Virus record (IMG/VR): IMGVR_UViG_3300024520_000217
Span: 1-37,939 of that record
Source: a virus
Direction: 5' to 3' (one strand)
Length of the DNA stretch: 37,939 bases
Made by a program: the position numbers and the translations under genes. The notes under the pieces were generated by a model. That model was not told the DNA's origin. It did no database searches and worked only from the letters and a program-made list of their open reading frames with translations. Shown here one piece after another: positions 14,270-22,398 of this stretch. The number at the start of each line of letters is the position of its first letter. The stretch's first letter is position 1.

Positions 14270-14419
14270 CCGGGTAGCCTTCGGGTCCGGTGCTGACCGA
14301 AAGCAGGTCGTTCGCCCGCACGTAAGCGGGTAGAAGCGGTCCACGAATTGCCACGCGGATAGCCGAAAGGTCCGCAAAGGCTCAGTGGGTAGCCGGTTTG
14401 TTGACTGAGACATCAACAA
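14270..14419 (+). ncRNA. Structured leader RNA of capsid gene
   Basis: The 173-base gap before the capsid gene can form stems at 14270-14290 (CCGG/CCGG with GCC-TTCG-GGT inside), 14315-14330 (CCCGC/GCGGG), 14355-14375 (GCGGA/TCCGC with a GAAA loop) and 14381-14409 (CTCAGT/ACTGAG). The first and third share the core GG(G/A)TAGCC-NNNN-GGTCCG. A further 7-pair stem (14398-14419) competes with the last one and ends two bases before the ribosome site. It is probably a regulatory leader controlling capsid yield. Confidence 0.5.
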
Positions 14420-14431
14420 CTGGAGGCTCTC

Positions 14432-15307
14432 ATGAGCACGCAGCAACCGACCCATTTTATCAACCAGTACACGAACAACATCACCATCCTGCAGCAGCAG
14501 ATGTTTGCCAATCTGCGGAACGCTGTGGACACCGAGACCGTGAACGGAGAGTTTGCATTCTTCGATCAGGTCGCGGCAACCTCGATGAGCGAAATCACGA
14601 CCCGGCACGGCGATACCGAACTGACCGATACGATCCATCGTCGGCGCAGGGTTGGGATGCAGGACTTCGGCGTAGCGGACATGATCGACAATGCGGACAA
14701 GGTCCGCACGCTCAACGACCCGACGAACCCGTATGTTCGGCAGTTCGCTTCGGCAGCAGGTCGTCAGACCGATGACCTGATTATCGCTGCATTCGACGCA
14801 ACGGTCAGCACCGGAAAGACCGGGACTGGCTCGGACGCATTCGACACGGGCACCTACCAGATCGCAGCCGGCGGGACGAACCTGACCACGGACAAGCTTC
14901 GCACTGCTCGTAAGATTCTGGAAGCGGCTGAGAACCCGGAAGATGATTCCGACAATCAGTGGTACGTGGTCTGCTCCGCCAATCAGAGGGCCGCATTGCT
15001 CGCGGACTCCGAGTATCAGAACTCGGACTTCAACAGCGTGAAGGCTCTCGTGGACGGCAACGTCGATGACTGGCTGGGCTTCAAGTTCCTGAAGTCGGAG
15101 CGGCTGTCACTGTCCACGAATGACAGGAGCTGCTGGGCATGGCGCAAGGCGAGCATGAAGCTGGCTATCGGTGCAGACCCTACGGGCTTCATCGATGTCA
15201 TCCCGACGAAGAACCACAGCACGCAGGTGCGCTACGCGATGACACAGGGTGCTGTACGTATGGACCAGGTCGGCGTTGTAGAGATTATCTGCGACGAGAC
15301 CGCGTAG
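14432..15307 (+). CDS. Major capsid protein
   Basis: The 291-residue product resembles the Phage_capsid_2 type of HK97-fold capsid protein found in podoviruses: an N-terminal helix (ITILQQQMFANLRNAV), RRRRVGMQDFGVADMID, VRQFASAAGRQTDDLIIAAF, WYVVCSANQRAALLADSEYQ, and a strand-rich end (QGAVRMDQVGVVEIICDET). It starts at an ATG after GGAGG. Long leader and trailer gaps, both with hairpins, set it apart from neighbours that overlap, as expected for the most highly made virion protein. Confidence 0.85.
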   Translation: MSTQQPTHFINQYTNNITILQQQMFANLRNAVDTETVNGEFAFFDQVAATSMSEITTRHGDTELTDTIHRRRRVGMQDFGVADMIDNADKVRTLNDPTNPYVRQFASAAGRQTDDLIIAAFDATVSTGKTGTGSDAFDTGTYQIAAGGTNLTTDKLRTARKILEAAENPEDDSDNQWYVVCSANQRAALLADSEYQNSDFNSVKALVDGNVDDWLGFKFLKSERLSLSTNDRSCWAWRKASMKLAIGADPTGFIDVIPTKNHSTQVRYAMTQGAVRMDQVGVVEIICDETA

Positions 15308-15320
15308 GAAGTTTGGATGC

Positions 15321-15381
15321 GCTCGGGGTGCGGAGTCGTGCCCCGGGCTAATCCAGCAATGCGATGCGGTGTCGTGTCGCA
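15321..15381 (+). promoter_or_regulatory. Twin hairpins after capsid gene with matching loops
   Basis: GCTCGGGGTGC (15321-15331) pairs with GTGCCCCGGGC (15338-15348) around loop GGAGTC. TGCGATGC (15360-15367) pairs with GTGTCGCA (15374-15381) around loop GGTGTC. Both share a TGC-GG(A/T)GTC-GTG tip. No T-run follows, so they may protect or cut the capsid mRNA, or bind a protein, rather than end transcription. Confidence 0.55.
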
Positions 15382-15397
15382 AAAGGAAACATGAATA

Positions 15398-15946
15398 ATG
15401 TCTAGTTATTTCTCTGACCTCCTCGCCGAGCGTGGCTCCAGTAACGAGGCGGCTACGGCAGTAGTCTCCGGGTTCAAGGCTGCGGTTGGCAACAGCCATG
15501 CTCGTCTTCGTAAGAGCGTGGGCCGCGCCAACACGGCGGACAGTACCGGATTCCAGACGACCGATACCGTTCGCATGGTCACTCTGAAGTCCGGCGACCG
15601 ACTGCACAAGCTGGAGCTGACCGCGGACGGGACTGCAACGGCTGGCGCTGTCAACGTAGGACTCTACCTGTCCGGTGCAGCGCACAACGGCGCCGTGGTC
15701 GATGTGGACCTGTTCGCATCCGCGGTCACCATCAGCACGGAGCTGGACCTCACCGACGTCTTCGCTGAGAGCACTACTCTCGATGGCGTAGACCGAGGCA
15801 GGACGTTGTGGGAGTTGGCGGCACTCGGCGCTGGCTCGGATACCGTTGACCCTCTCGTGAAGTACGACTTCGTCATTGTTCCAAGTACGAACTTCGACGA
15901 TGACACGGAGTTGACGCTGGTGGCTACCTACACCGCAGGCGACTGA
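15398..15946 (+). CDS. Probable capsid-associated structural protein
   Basis: The ATG at 15398 lies after an AAAAGGAAAC site; a nearer ATG at 15391 stops after four codons. The 182-residue product has a helical start and a beta-rich remainder full of Thr, Ala, Val and Asp (DRLHKLELTADGTATAGAVNVGLYL). It is followed by a terminator-like hairpin, so capsid and this gene may share one highly expressed transcript. A decoration or head-completion role is likely but unproven. Confidence 0.6.
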   Translation: MSSYFSDLLAERGSSNEAATAVVSGFKAAVGNSHARLRKSVGRANTADSTGFQTTDTVRMVTLKSGDRLHKLELTADGTATAGAVNVGLYLSGAAHNGAVVDVDLFASAVTISTELDLTDVFAESTTLDGVDRGRTLWELAALGAGSDTVDPLVKYDFVIVPSTNFDDDTELTLVATYTAGD

Positions 15947-15957
15947 TACCAACCACT

Positions 15958-15981
15958 GAGCGGGGGCTTCGGCCCCTGCTC
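15958..15981 (+). terminator. UUCG hairpin after capsid cluster
   Basis: GAGCGGGGGC (15958-15967) pairs with GCCCCTGCTC (15972-15981) around a stable TTCG loop, with one G-U pair. The following bases CTTGGGGG are not T-rich, so termination would be partial; it could also block 3' exonucleases. Confidence 0.5.
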
Positions 15982-15995
15982 CTTGGGGGCTCCAC

Positions 15996-16571
15996 ATGGC
16001 AGCAGGCATCGACATCATCAACGCGGCGCTCAGTAAGCTGGGAGAACAAGCGATTCTCTCGGTTGCGGACGTAAGCGTGCCGGGGCGTCTCGCCAACCGG
16101 ACCTACGCAGACATCCGGGATGCGTTGCTAAGAGAATTCCCGTGGAACTTCGCGACGCAGAGAGCTTCGCTATCGGCTGACGTAGCGACGCCCGTCTGGG
16201 GCTTCGATTACCAGTACACGTTACCGACCGGGTGCTTGAGACTCATCCAAGTGAACACTACCGGAGATGAGGATTGGCGGAACGAGTCCGGCAAGGTTGT
16301 CACGGATATGACGGCACCTCTCGAGATTCGCTACATCGGCTCGGTCGCTGTAGACAACATGGACCCGACATTTCGTGAGGCACTCGCAGCACGCCTTGCA
16401 ATGGAATGGGCAGAGCCTCTTTCGCAGACCACCAGTGTCGGGCAACAGATGGCGACCATGTACCGCAACAAGCTGCAGGTCGCTCGGGTTGCTGACGGAC
16501 AAGAAGACAAGGTTCAACTGCTTGATGCACCGGATTTCATTGACGCACGGTTCGTATCAGCCGCGAGGTAA
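15996..16571 (+). CDS. Tail tubular protein A-like (T7 gp11-type)
   Basis: The 191-residue product has the typical start IDIINAALSKLGEQAI, the marker segment RDALLREFPWNFATQRASL, and the GFDYQYTLPTGCLRLIQV motif found in podovirus tail adaptor proteins. It forms the ring between portal and nozzle. The length fits the family and it precedes the nozzle gene, the conserved order. Confidence 0.88.
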   Translation: MAAGIDIINAALSKLGEQAILSVADVSVPGRLANRTYADIRDALLREFPWNFATQRASLSADVATPVWGFDYQYTLPTGCLRLIQVNTTGDEDWRNESGKVVTDMTAPLEIRYIGSVAVDNMDPTFREALAARLAMEWAEPLSQTTSVGQQMATMYRNKLQVARVADGQEDKVQLLDAPDFIDARFVSAAR

Positions 16572-16574
16572 GCA

Positions 16575-19448
16575 GTGCCGAAGGTTTCACAACTCGTCAA
16601 CTCCTTCAACGGCGGAGAGCTTGCGCCTGAGTTCCACGGGCGCACTGATACCAAGAAGTACAACAGCGGCGCTGCAAGTATCGAGAACTTCGTCGTACAT
16701 CCTGAAGGGGGTCTGCATCGGCGGAGCGGTACTCGCTTCGTAGATGCCGCCTTCGACTCGTCCAAGAAGTCGCGCATGATTCCCTTCATCTTCTCGACGA
16801 CCCAAGCGTACATGCTGGAGTTCAGTGAGTACGTAATCCGCGTATTTGCTGACGAGGTGCGGGTTGACGTAGACGACCACGAGTTTTTGCCTGCAGTGGT
16901 TGACACGACTGCCGAAGAAATAAACATCGCCGACCACGGGTACGTGCACAACCAAGGCCCGTTCCGCTTGACGAACGCTGGCGGTGGATTGCCTGCGGGT
17001 CTCGCTATCGATACCGACTATTTCATGTCGATGCCGCAGGCGAAGACGTACACCGCAGCCGATGTGGTCGCGGGGGCTGGCGGCACAATCACGTTCTCGA
17101 CGGCCCATAACTATTCTCCGCAGCAGGGTCCGTTCAGGATGACGGCGGCTGGCGGCATGATGGTAGGGCACCCACAAGCGATTACAGATTATTATGTAAT
17201 AGTCTCCAGTCCCACTGCGATACAGATAAGCGCGACCGCCGGCGGCGGCGCACTGTCGTTGTCGGTGCCGCAAGACGATGGCACTGGCGTGTACACATTC
17301 GCTCCGACCGGAGATTACCTGCGCGACAAGTTCGCGCTGGCGATTGCTGTAGATGGGGCTCCAATAGACATCACAGGACAGGGCACCGGCACGCACACAA
17401 TCACACCGAATCCACTTGGGACCCCGACGGGTCTGCCGCTTGAGATACCGACGCCGTATGCCGAGTCGGAGTTGTATGAGATACAGTACGTGCAGTCTGC
17501 TGACTTCCTGTTCATCGACCACAAAGACCATAGGCCTGCACAGCTCACACGCGCAGGGAATACGAAGTGGGCGCTGGATTTTACGAATATCCTAGATGGC
17601 GCATTCACGGAGCCAGAAAACGCTGACACGAGTTCCCCTATGCTCTTCTCGGCGACCGCTACGACTGGCGTAACTGCCTTTGCTTTTAATGCCGGAGTGG
17701 TGTTGACGGTGGAGGATATAGGGAGGATTCTCAGGATAAGGCATAGTGCCCAAATCGGTGTCGCAGAGATAGTCGGGATAGATACGAATCTCGGCCCGCC
17801 GTTCCGATTCGGTTCTATGAACGTCATATCCGATCTGGCTAGCACCGGCGCCACCTCTACGTGGCGGATGGGTGCTTGGCATACTGGCAATTGGCCTTCG
17901 TCCCTGTCATTCTTTGAGCAGCGGTTGGCACATGGCGGCGAAGCGGCAACGCCTCAAACTCTGCACGGCAGCAATACGTCCGCGTTCAACTTGTTCGCCC
18001 CATCAGAGGTTGACGAGGAGGTACTGGCTACCAACGCCGTCAACTTCACCATTGCAATCAACCAAGTCAACGCAATCCGCTGGATGGCCCTGCACAATCG
18101 ATTGATTATTGCGACATCAAACGCGCTGTTCACTGCCCGCGCATCATTCGACGGAGAGCCGATAACCCCGACGAACATCCAAGTCCAGAAGATTTCCGAT
18201 ATCGGCGCACTTGGCATCTCGCCTGTCAGCATCAACGATGAATTGGTGTACGTCACCGCGAACAGTCAGAGCCTCCGCGGCTTTACGCTTCACCGCGATT
18301 CAGACACAGTGTCCCCAGTAGACATCACGCTGCTGGCAAAGCACATCTTCGGTAGAACTCTCATCGTCCAAGACATGGCGTACCAGCAGGACCGGCAGTC
18401 AGTCCTTTGGGTGGTCCGGGGCGACGGGGTGCTAGCGGCAGTCACCTACGTGCCAGACCAAGAAGTCTTCGGTTGGCATCGGCACATCGTTGGAGGCAAC
18501 TTCGGGTCGGGCACGGCCACGACATTTGCCGCAGCCACGATCGATGCCGATGAAGACACCATCACGTTCACGCTGGAGCATGGGTGGCGAACCGGGCAAG
18601 GTCCGTTCACGTTGACAACGGACGACACCCTGCCGACAGGCACTGCGGTGAACACGAACTACTATGTGCGGGTTGTCGATGTCAACACCGTGAAACTCAC
18701 GACGATGCCCGATCCAGATGGCGCAGTCATCGACATGACGGATGCTGGAGTAGGTACGCACACCATCACTGAGTCGGGCGCCGCTGTCGTGGAATCAGTC
18801 GCCGTCATCCCGGCACCGAATGCCACACATGACCAAGTCTGGATGAGCGTGAAGCGGACCATCGGTGGCTCAACTGCTCGGCACATTGAGTTCTTCGAGG
18901 ATGAATGGCTGTCAGGCACCGATACGGAAATGCGGTACGTGGATTCCGCTCCCGTTGCCTACTCCGGCGGCGCAGTATCGTCCATCAGCGGACTCGACCA
19001 TCTGGAAGGTGAGACGGTGCAGATTCTCGCGGGTGGCGCCGTGCATCCCTCCCGGGTCGTCTCGAGCGGAGCAGTCACGCTGACCGGCTCGTTCACTGAC
19101 GTTCTGGTGGGGCTCCGGTACATCTCGGAGCTCGAAACCCTCAGGTTTGAGCCGCCCGACCCGGAAGGCTCCTCCATGGGCAAAATGGCGAGAACCGATC
19201 ATGTGGTGTTGCGCCTATTCGAGACCATCGGCGGTGAGATTGGCCCCGACATCGACAGCATGTTGCCGTTGGTCCTCAGGGCTCCCGGAGCTCCAATGGA
19301 TGAATCTACAGCGGCGCTCACCGGGGACCACAAAGTCGCGGTTTCCGGGGCATTCCAACGGGAAAAGCGGCTGTTCATACGGCAAAACCAGCCGTTACCG
19401 CTGAATTTGCTGTCAATGAACATTATGAGCAGCACGGGGCAACGCTGA
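16575..19448 (+). CDS. Tail nozzle / tubular protein B-like, with repeated beta inserts
   Basis: The gene starts with GTG three bases after the previous stop. The 957-residue protein opens with the family signature NSFNGGELAPEF and FVVHPEGGLHRRSGTRFV, followed by FSTTQAYMLEFSEYVIRVF. A repeated domain is inserted: HGYVHNQGPFRL, HNYSPQQGPFRM and HGWRTGQGPFTL mark three copies, two of which have a tail like GAPIDITGQGTGTHTI. These may be exposed binding domains. Near the end it returns to nozzle-type sequence. It builds the tail tip through which DNA leaves. Confidence 0.85.
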   Translation: MPKVSQLVNSFNGGELAPEFHGRTDTKKYNSGAASIENFVVHPEGGLHRRSGTRFVDAAFDSSKKSRMIPFIFSTTQAYMLEFSEYVIRVFADEVRVDVDDHEFLPAVVDTTAEEINIADHGYVHNQGPFRLTNAGGGLPAGLAIDTDYFMSMPQAKTYTAADVVAGAGGTITFSTAHNYSPQQGPFRMTAAGGMMVGHPQAITDYYVIVSSPTAIQISATAGGGALSLSVPQDDGTGVYTFAPTGDYLRDKFALAIAVDGAPIDITGQGTGTHTITPNPLGTPTGLPLEIPTPYAESELYEIQYVQSADFLFIDHKDHRPAQLTRAGNTKWALDFTNILDGAFTEPENADTSSPMLFSATATTGVTAFAFNAGVVLTVEDIGRILRIRHSAQIGVAEIVGIDTNLGPPFRFGSMNVISDLASTGATSTWRMGAWHTGNWPSSLSFFEQRLAHGGEAATPQTLHGSNTSAFNLFAPSEVDEEVLATNAVNFTIAINQVNAIRWMALHNRLIIATSNALFTARASFDGEPITPTNIQVQKISDIGALGISPVSINDELVYVTANSQSLRGFTLHRDSDTVSPVDITLLAKHIFGRTLIVQDMAYQQDRQSVLWVVRGDGVLAAVTYVPDQEVFGWHRHIVGGNFGSGTATTFAAATIDADEDTITFTLEHGWRTGQGPFTLTTDDTLPTGTAVNTNYYVRVVDVNTVKLTTMPDPDGAVIDMTDAGVGTHTITESGAAVVESVAVIPAPNATHDQVWMSVKRTIGGSTARHIEFFEDEWLSGTDTEMRYVDSAPVAYSGGAVSSISGLDHLEGETVQILAGGAVHPSRVVSSGAVTLTGSFTDVLVGLRYISELETLRFEPPDPEGSSMGKMARTDHVVLRLFETIGGEIGPDIDSMLPLVLRAPGAPMDESTAALTGDHKVAVSGAFQREKRLFIRQNQPLPLNLLSMNIMSSTGQR

Positions 19449-19888
19449 TGTGGCGTGAAACCAAATACGAAGATTTGCACCGAATACCGCTATCAGATGA
19501 CCCAACTGATGCGGATATGCGGTCGATTCTGACCGATTCGGACGATACGCGCGATTTGCTGCGTGAGAATGCCAGAACCTGGGAAGAAGAGGACGGCAGG
19601 GTCATCGCGATTGTCGGGGTAGCGCCCATGTGGAAGGGCGTCGGAACCGTCTGGACAATGCTCTCTGATGAGGCTAGGGACCGCGGTGTGCCGCTCACAC
19701 GAGGCGTTCTGAGGTTCCTGCGCATGCTGTACCGGGAGCGCGGCTATTGGCGGTTACAGGCGACTACAGTGCGCCGAGACGAGCCTGCGCGGCTATGGAT
19801 TCTGCAACTCGGGTTCGGCTACGAGGGCACCATGGTTGCCTATGGCCCTGACGGTCAGACGCACGATATGTACGCGAGGGTCGAATAA
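19448..19888 (+). CDS. GNAT-fold protein, T7 gp13-like internal virion protein
   Basis: The ATG overlaps the nozzle stop. The 146-residue sequence fits the acetyltransferase-like family found at this place in podoviruses (T7 gp13, DUF2833 type): VIAIVGVAPMWKGVGTVWTML, then a helix with LTRGVLRFLRMLY, and LWILQLGFGYEGTMVAYG near the end. Whether it is an active acetyltransferase is unknown; in T7 the protein is needed for particle assembly. Confidence 0.8.
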   Translation: MWRETKYEDLHRIPLSDDPTDADMRSILTDSDDTRDLLRENARTWEEEDGRVIAIVGVAPMWKGVGTVWTMLSDEARDRGVPLTRGVLRFLRMLYRERGYWRLQATTVRRDEPARLWILQLGFGYEGTMVAYGPDGQTHDMYARVE

Positions 19889-20289
19889 TGGCTATCGCAG
19901 GGTTGGTTCTTTCAGGCATCAGCGCCGCAACGCCCATGCAGGGCGGGATATCAGCGCAAATGGACGCTGCCGAACAAGCGAAGTTGCTCAGCGTCATCGG
20001 CGAGATCGAGGCGTCTGACAGGCGACGAGCAGGCCGGAAACTGATTGCAGAGCAACAGGTGGCATTCGCAGGCTCCGGCGTGGACATACAGACCGGCTCA
20101 CCGCTTGACGTGCTCGGAGACACGGTGGCGGAAATCGAACTGGATGCACTGAGAGCCAAATTCGCCAGACAGACTCAGGGCTTCGCGACTGCGCAGCGCG
20201 GTCAGCAAGCACAGACTCAAGGGGCTTCTGCCGGTCTCGGTACGATTCTCGGCGGTGTGAGCAGATTCGCATCTAGCAGGGGCAGGTGA
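19888..20289 (+). CDS. Internal virion protein, T7 gp14-like
   Basis: The gene is coupled to the GNAT gene. The 133-residue product starts with a hydrophobic Gly/Ala/Ser region (MAIAGLVLSGISAATP), then a long Ala/Glu/Arg helix and a Gln/Gly-rich end, as in small ejection proteins such as gp14 that form a pore in the outer membrane. The pattern RRAGRKLIAEQQVAFAGSGVD and GSPLDVLGDTVAEIELDAL is typical of this family in podoviruses. Confidence 0.75.
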   Translation: MAIAGLVLSGISAATPMQGGISAQMDAAEQAKLLSVIGEIEASDRRRAGRKLIAEQQVAFAGSGVDIQTGSPLDVLGDTVAEIELDALRAKFARQTQGFATAQRGQQAQTQGASAGLGTILGGVSRFASSRGR

Positions 20290-20292
20290 CGC

Positions 20293-22398
20293 ATGCCTAG
20301 AGTGCCCACAGCCAGAACGACCACGGGAGTGCAGCTGACCCTGCCCGATCCGGCTGCTGCGCTTCAGACTGCTCAGAGCGTTGCTGGTGTGTTTGATGCG
20401 GCTGGCGGGTTGGTTGCCCAGTTCGCCGAGCGGCGAAACCGGCAAAGGGCCATCGATGAATCGAACGAGGCAATCGCTGGATTCACGAGGGGCCTTGACG
20501 AACTCGACCAGCAGGTGGTGCAGGGTGATGTTATCGCAGACATCACTGCCAATTTCGATACAGGCAGCGAGGCGCTCAGGGAGCAGTTTGGTGGTGGTAT
20601 CAGGAGCAAGGCGGGGCAGCAACGATTCGATGACATGTCAACGCGCCTCGTCACCGCTCATCGGGCAATTGTTGGGCAGAAGCAATTCACACGCGAGCAG
20701 GTCGCAGGACGTGCAGTTTTGGACGATGGCCTAGACGCCGCCATCGATTCCGTCATCATTGCGCCGCACAAGCTAATCCGAGACGAAAACACCGCCAACG
20801 GCTTGGCGATGATTGACGAAACAGAGCACCTGCTGGCAGAAGAGAAGCCGGCAGCCCGCGAGGCATTCCTCAAGAATATCGATATCCGCACAATCACCCG
20901 GCTGGTTGACTTGGCAGATGCTTCAAAGGACGAAGCCGAGGCAATGGGACACCTCGGCGTGGCGGCGGAAATCCTGAAGGACCCGGAACGAACGCCGAAC
21001 CTCAGCAGCGCCGAACGGACCACGCTGCGCCGCTCGGTGCAGGCAGAACTCGCCGACGCCACTGCACGATTCAATCGTGGCGAAGTGAGAGCCTTGCGCA
21101 AAGACATCGCTACCGTCGAGACGCCTGAGGAAGCCGCGATAATTACCGACAAGATAACGACCCTCCTGGATGAAGGGGCTATCGGGGACCCCGGAGCAGC
21201 GCAGTTGGACGAATTGCTGCGCAGTAGGCTGGCTACGATGGCATCCGCAGGCGCTGGTGCGATTAGCATCGGGGTTGCGAGGCGTCTCGGGATCCCAGTA
21301 GACCCGAAGAACCGCAAGCAAGTAGACGACTACTACAAGAATATCTTCTTGCCTGAGTTGGCTGGCAAAACGATGGAAGAGGTGGATGACGCCGTTGTCG
21401 AACTCGTCGGTGACATCAATATTCTGCCCCCCACAGTGGAGAGCAACCTGCGGACTGCCGCGAATACTGACAACCCTCAGCTTGTCGCGCAGGCAGCGCA
21501 GTTGTTCGTCGAGTTGAAGCAGGCGTCACCACAGGCAATGCGTAGCGCGGTCGTTTCTGATTCCACTTCGATTCTGCTGGAGAACATCGATGAAGCAGTC
21601 CGGCTGAACGTGCCTGAGGCCGAAGCACTGAAACGGGAGCGGGAACGGGAGGCGCTCAGCCCGTCCGTGTTGGCTGGCAGGCAGACGCAGTACCGGGAAT
21701 TCCTCAAGGAAGAGTCGAACGAGTCATGGATTAACGACAACGTTGGCACTTTTGATTTGGTGCGTCCATTCGCATTCGACCCAGGCGTCGATGTCATTGG
21801 GCCAGACCTCGAGGGGATGTTCGATTCCGAAGTCAAGCGGATGTTCCTGAAGGACCCTAATATCGACAAGGCTAGGACTCGAGCCCTCGAACGGGTGGCT
21901 CGCGTAGTCGGCGTGTCGCAGGTCGGCGGAGAGAACCGGCTCATGTACTTGGCCCCCGAGCTGATGTACCCCGGGTTCAATGGTGACTCCGAAGAGATTA
22001 CCCGGCAACTCATCGAAGACGTGCGCGCCGCGAATCCTCCAGAGATTGCGGGACTTGATGACGAAGCATTGGCGGCCAGACTGATTATCAGCGCGGACTC
22101 AGACAGCATGAGAGAGAACGACGGCTTCCAGTTGACGCCCGGGTACAACGTGTCCCTGAGAGGTCCCGCAGAGGACGATAGCCCGGGGCCGTTGATGGGC
22201 ATTCGCTTCTTCCCGGAGCAGGATGAGTTCGCAGCACGGCAAGAGGTGGACGCGATCAAGGAAGCAGCGGCAGCGCATGAAGCGCAGCAACAGGTGCGAC
22301 GAGCACAGAAGACACGGGCCGCCGCTGGTGACGTTGCGGGCGCAGAGGGAATCAGGCTGCGAGAGGCGGGCATATTCACACCGGAGGCCGGGCCTTGA
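20293..22398 (+). CDS. Internal virion protein, T7 gp15-like
   Basis: The 701-residue, mostly helical and acidic protein lies between gp14-like and gp16-like genes, the conserved order of ejection proteins. It begins MPRVPTARTTTGVQLTLPDP, followed by long Ala/Glu/Asp/Arg helices. No enzyme motif is visible. It is probably packed inside the head and leaves before the DNA to build the periplasmic tunnel. The assignment is from order, length and composition. Confidence 0.75.
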   Translation: MPRVPTARTTTGVQLTLPDPAAALQTAQSVAGVFDAAGGLVAQFAERRNRQRAIDESNEAIAGFTRGLDELDQQVVQGDVIADITANFDTGSEALREQFGGGIRSKAGQQRFDDMSTRLVTAHRAIVGQKQFTREQVAGRAVLDDGLDAAIDSVIIAPHKLIRDENTANGLAMIDETEHLLAEEKPAAREAFLKNIDIRTITRLVDLADASKDEAEAMGHLGVAAEILKDPERTPNLSSAERTTLRRSVQAELADATARFNRGEVRALRKDIATVETPEEAAIITDKITTLLDEGAIGDPGAAQLDELLRSRLATMASAGAGAISIGVARRLGIPVDPKNRKQVDDYYKNIFLPELAGKTMEEVDDAVVELVGDINILPPTVESNLRTAANTDNPQLVAQAAQLFVELKQASPQAMRSAVVSDSTSILLENIDEAVRLNVPEAEALKREREREALSPSVLAGRQTQYREFLKEESNESWINDNVGTFDLVRPFAFDPGVDVIGPDLEGMFDSEVKRMFLKDPNIDKARTRALERVARVVGVSQVGGENRLMYLAPELMYPGFNGDSEEITRQLIEDVRAANPPEIAGLDDEALAARLIISADSDSMRENDGFQLTPGYNVSLRGPAEDDSPGPLMGIRFFPEQDEFAARQEVDAIKEAAAAHEAQQQVRRAQKTRAAAGDVAGAEGIRLREAGIFTPEAGP

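Noticed and set aside
13476-14354. Minus-strand frame of 292 codons
   Set aside because: It is a shadow of the decoration gene and runs into the structured capsid leader.
15107-16096. Minus-strand frame of 329 codons opposite capsid and tail genes
   Set aside because: It crosses the capsid end, hairpins and two good plus-strand genes; its protein has no recognisable pattern.
16587-17531. Minus-strand frame of 314 codons opposite the nozzle gene
   Set aside because: The plus frame is clearly the tail nozzle protein; the shadow has low-complexity Arg-rich content.
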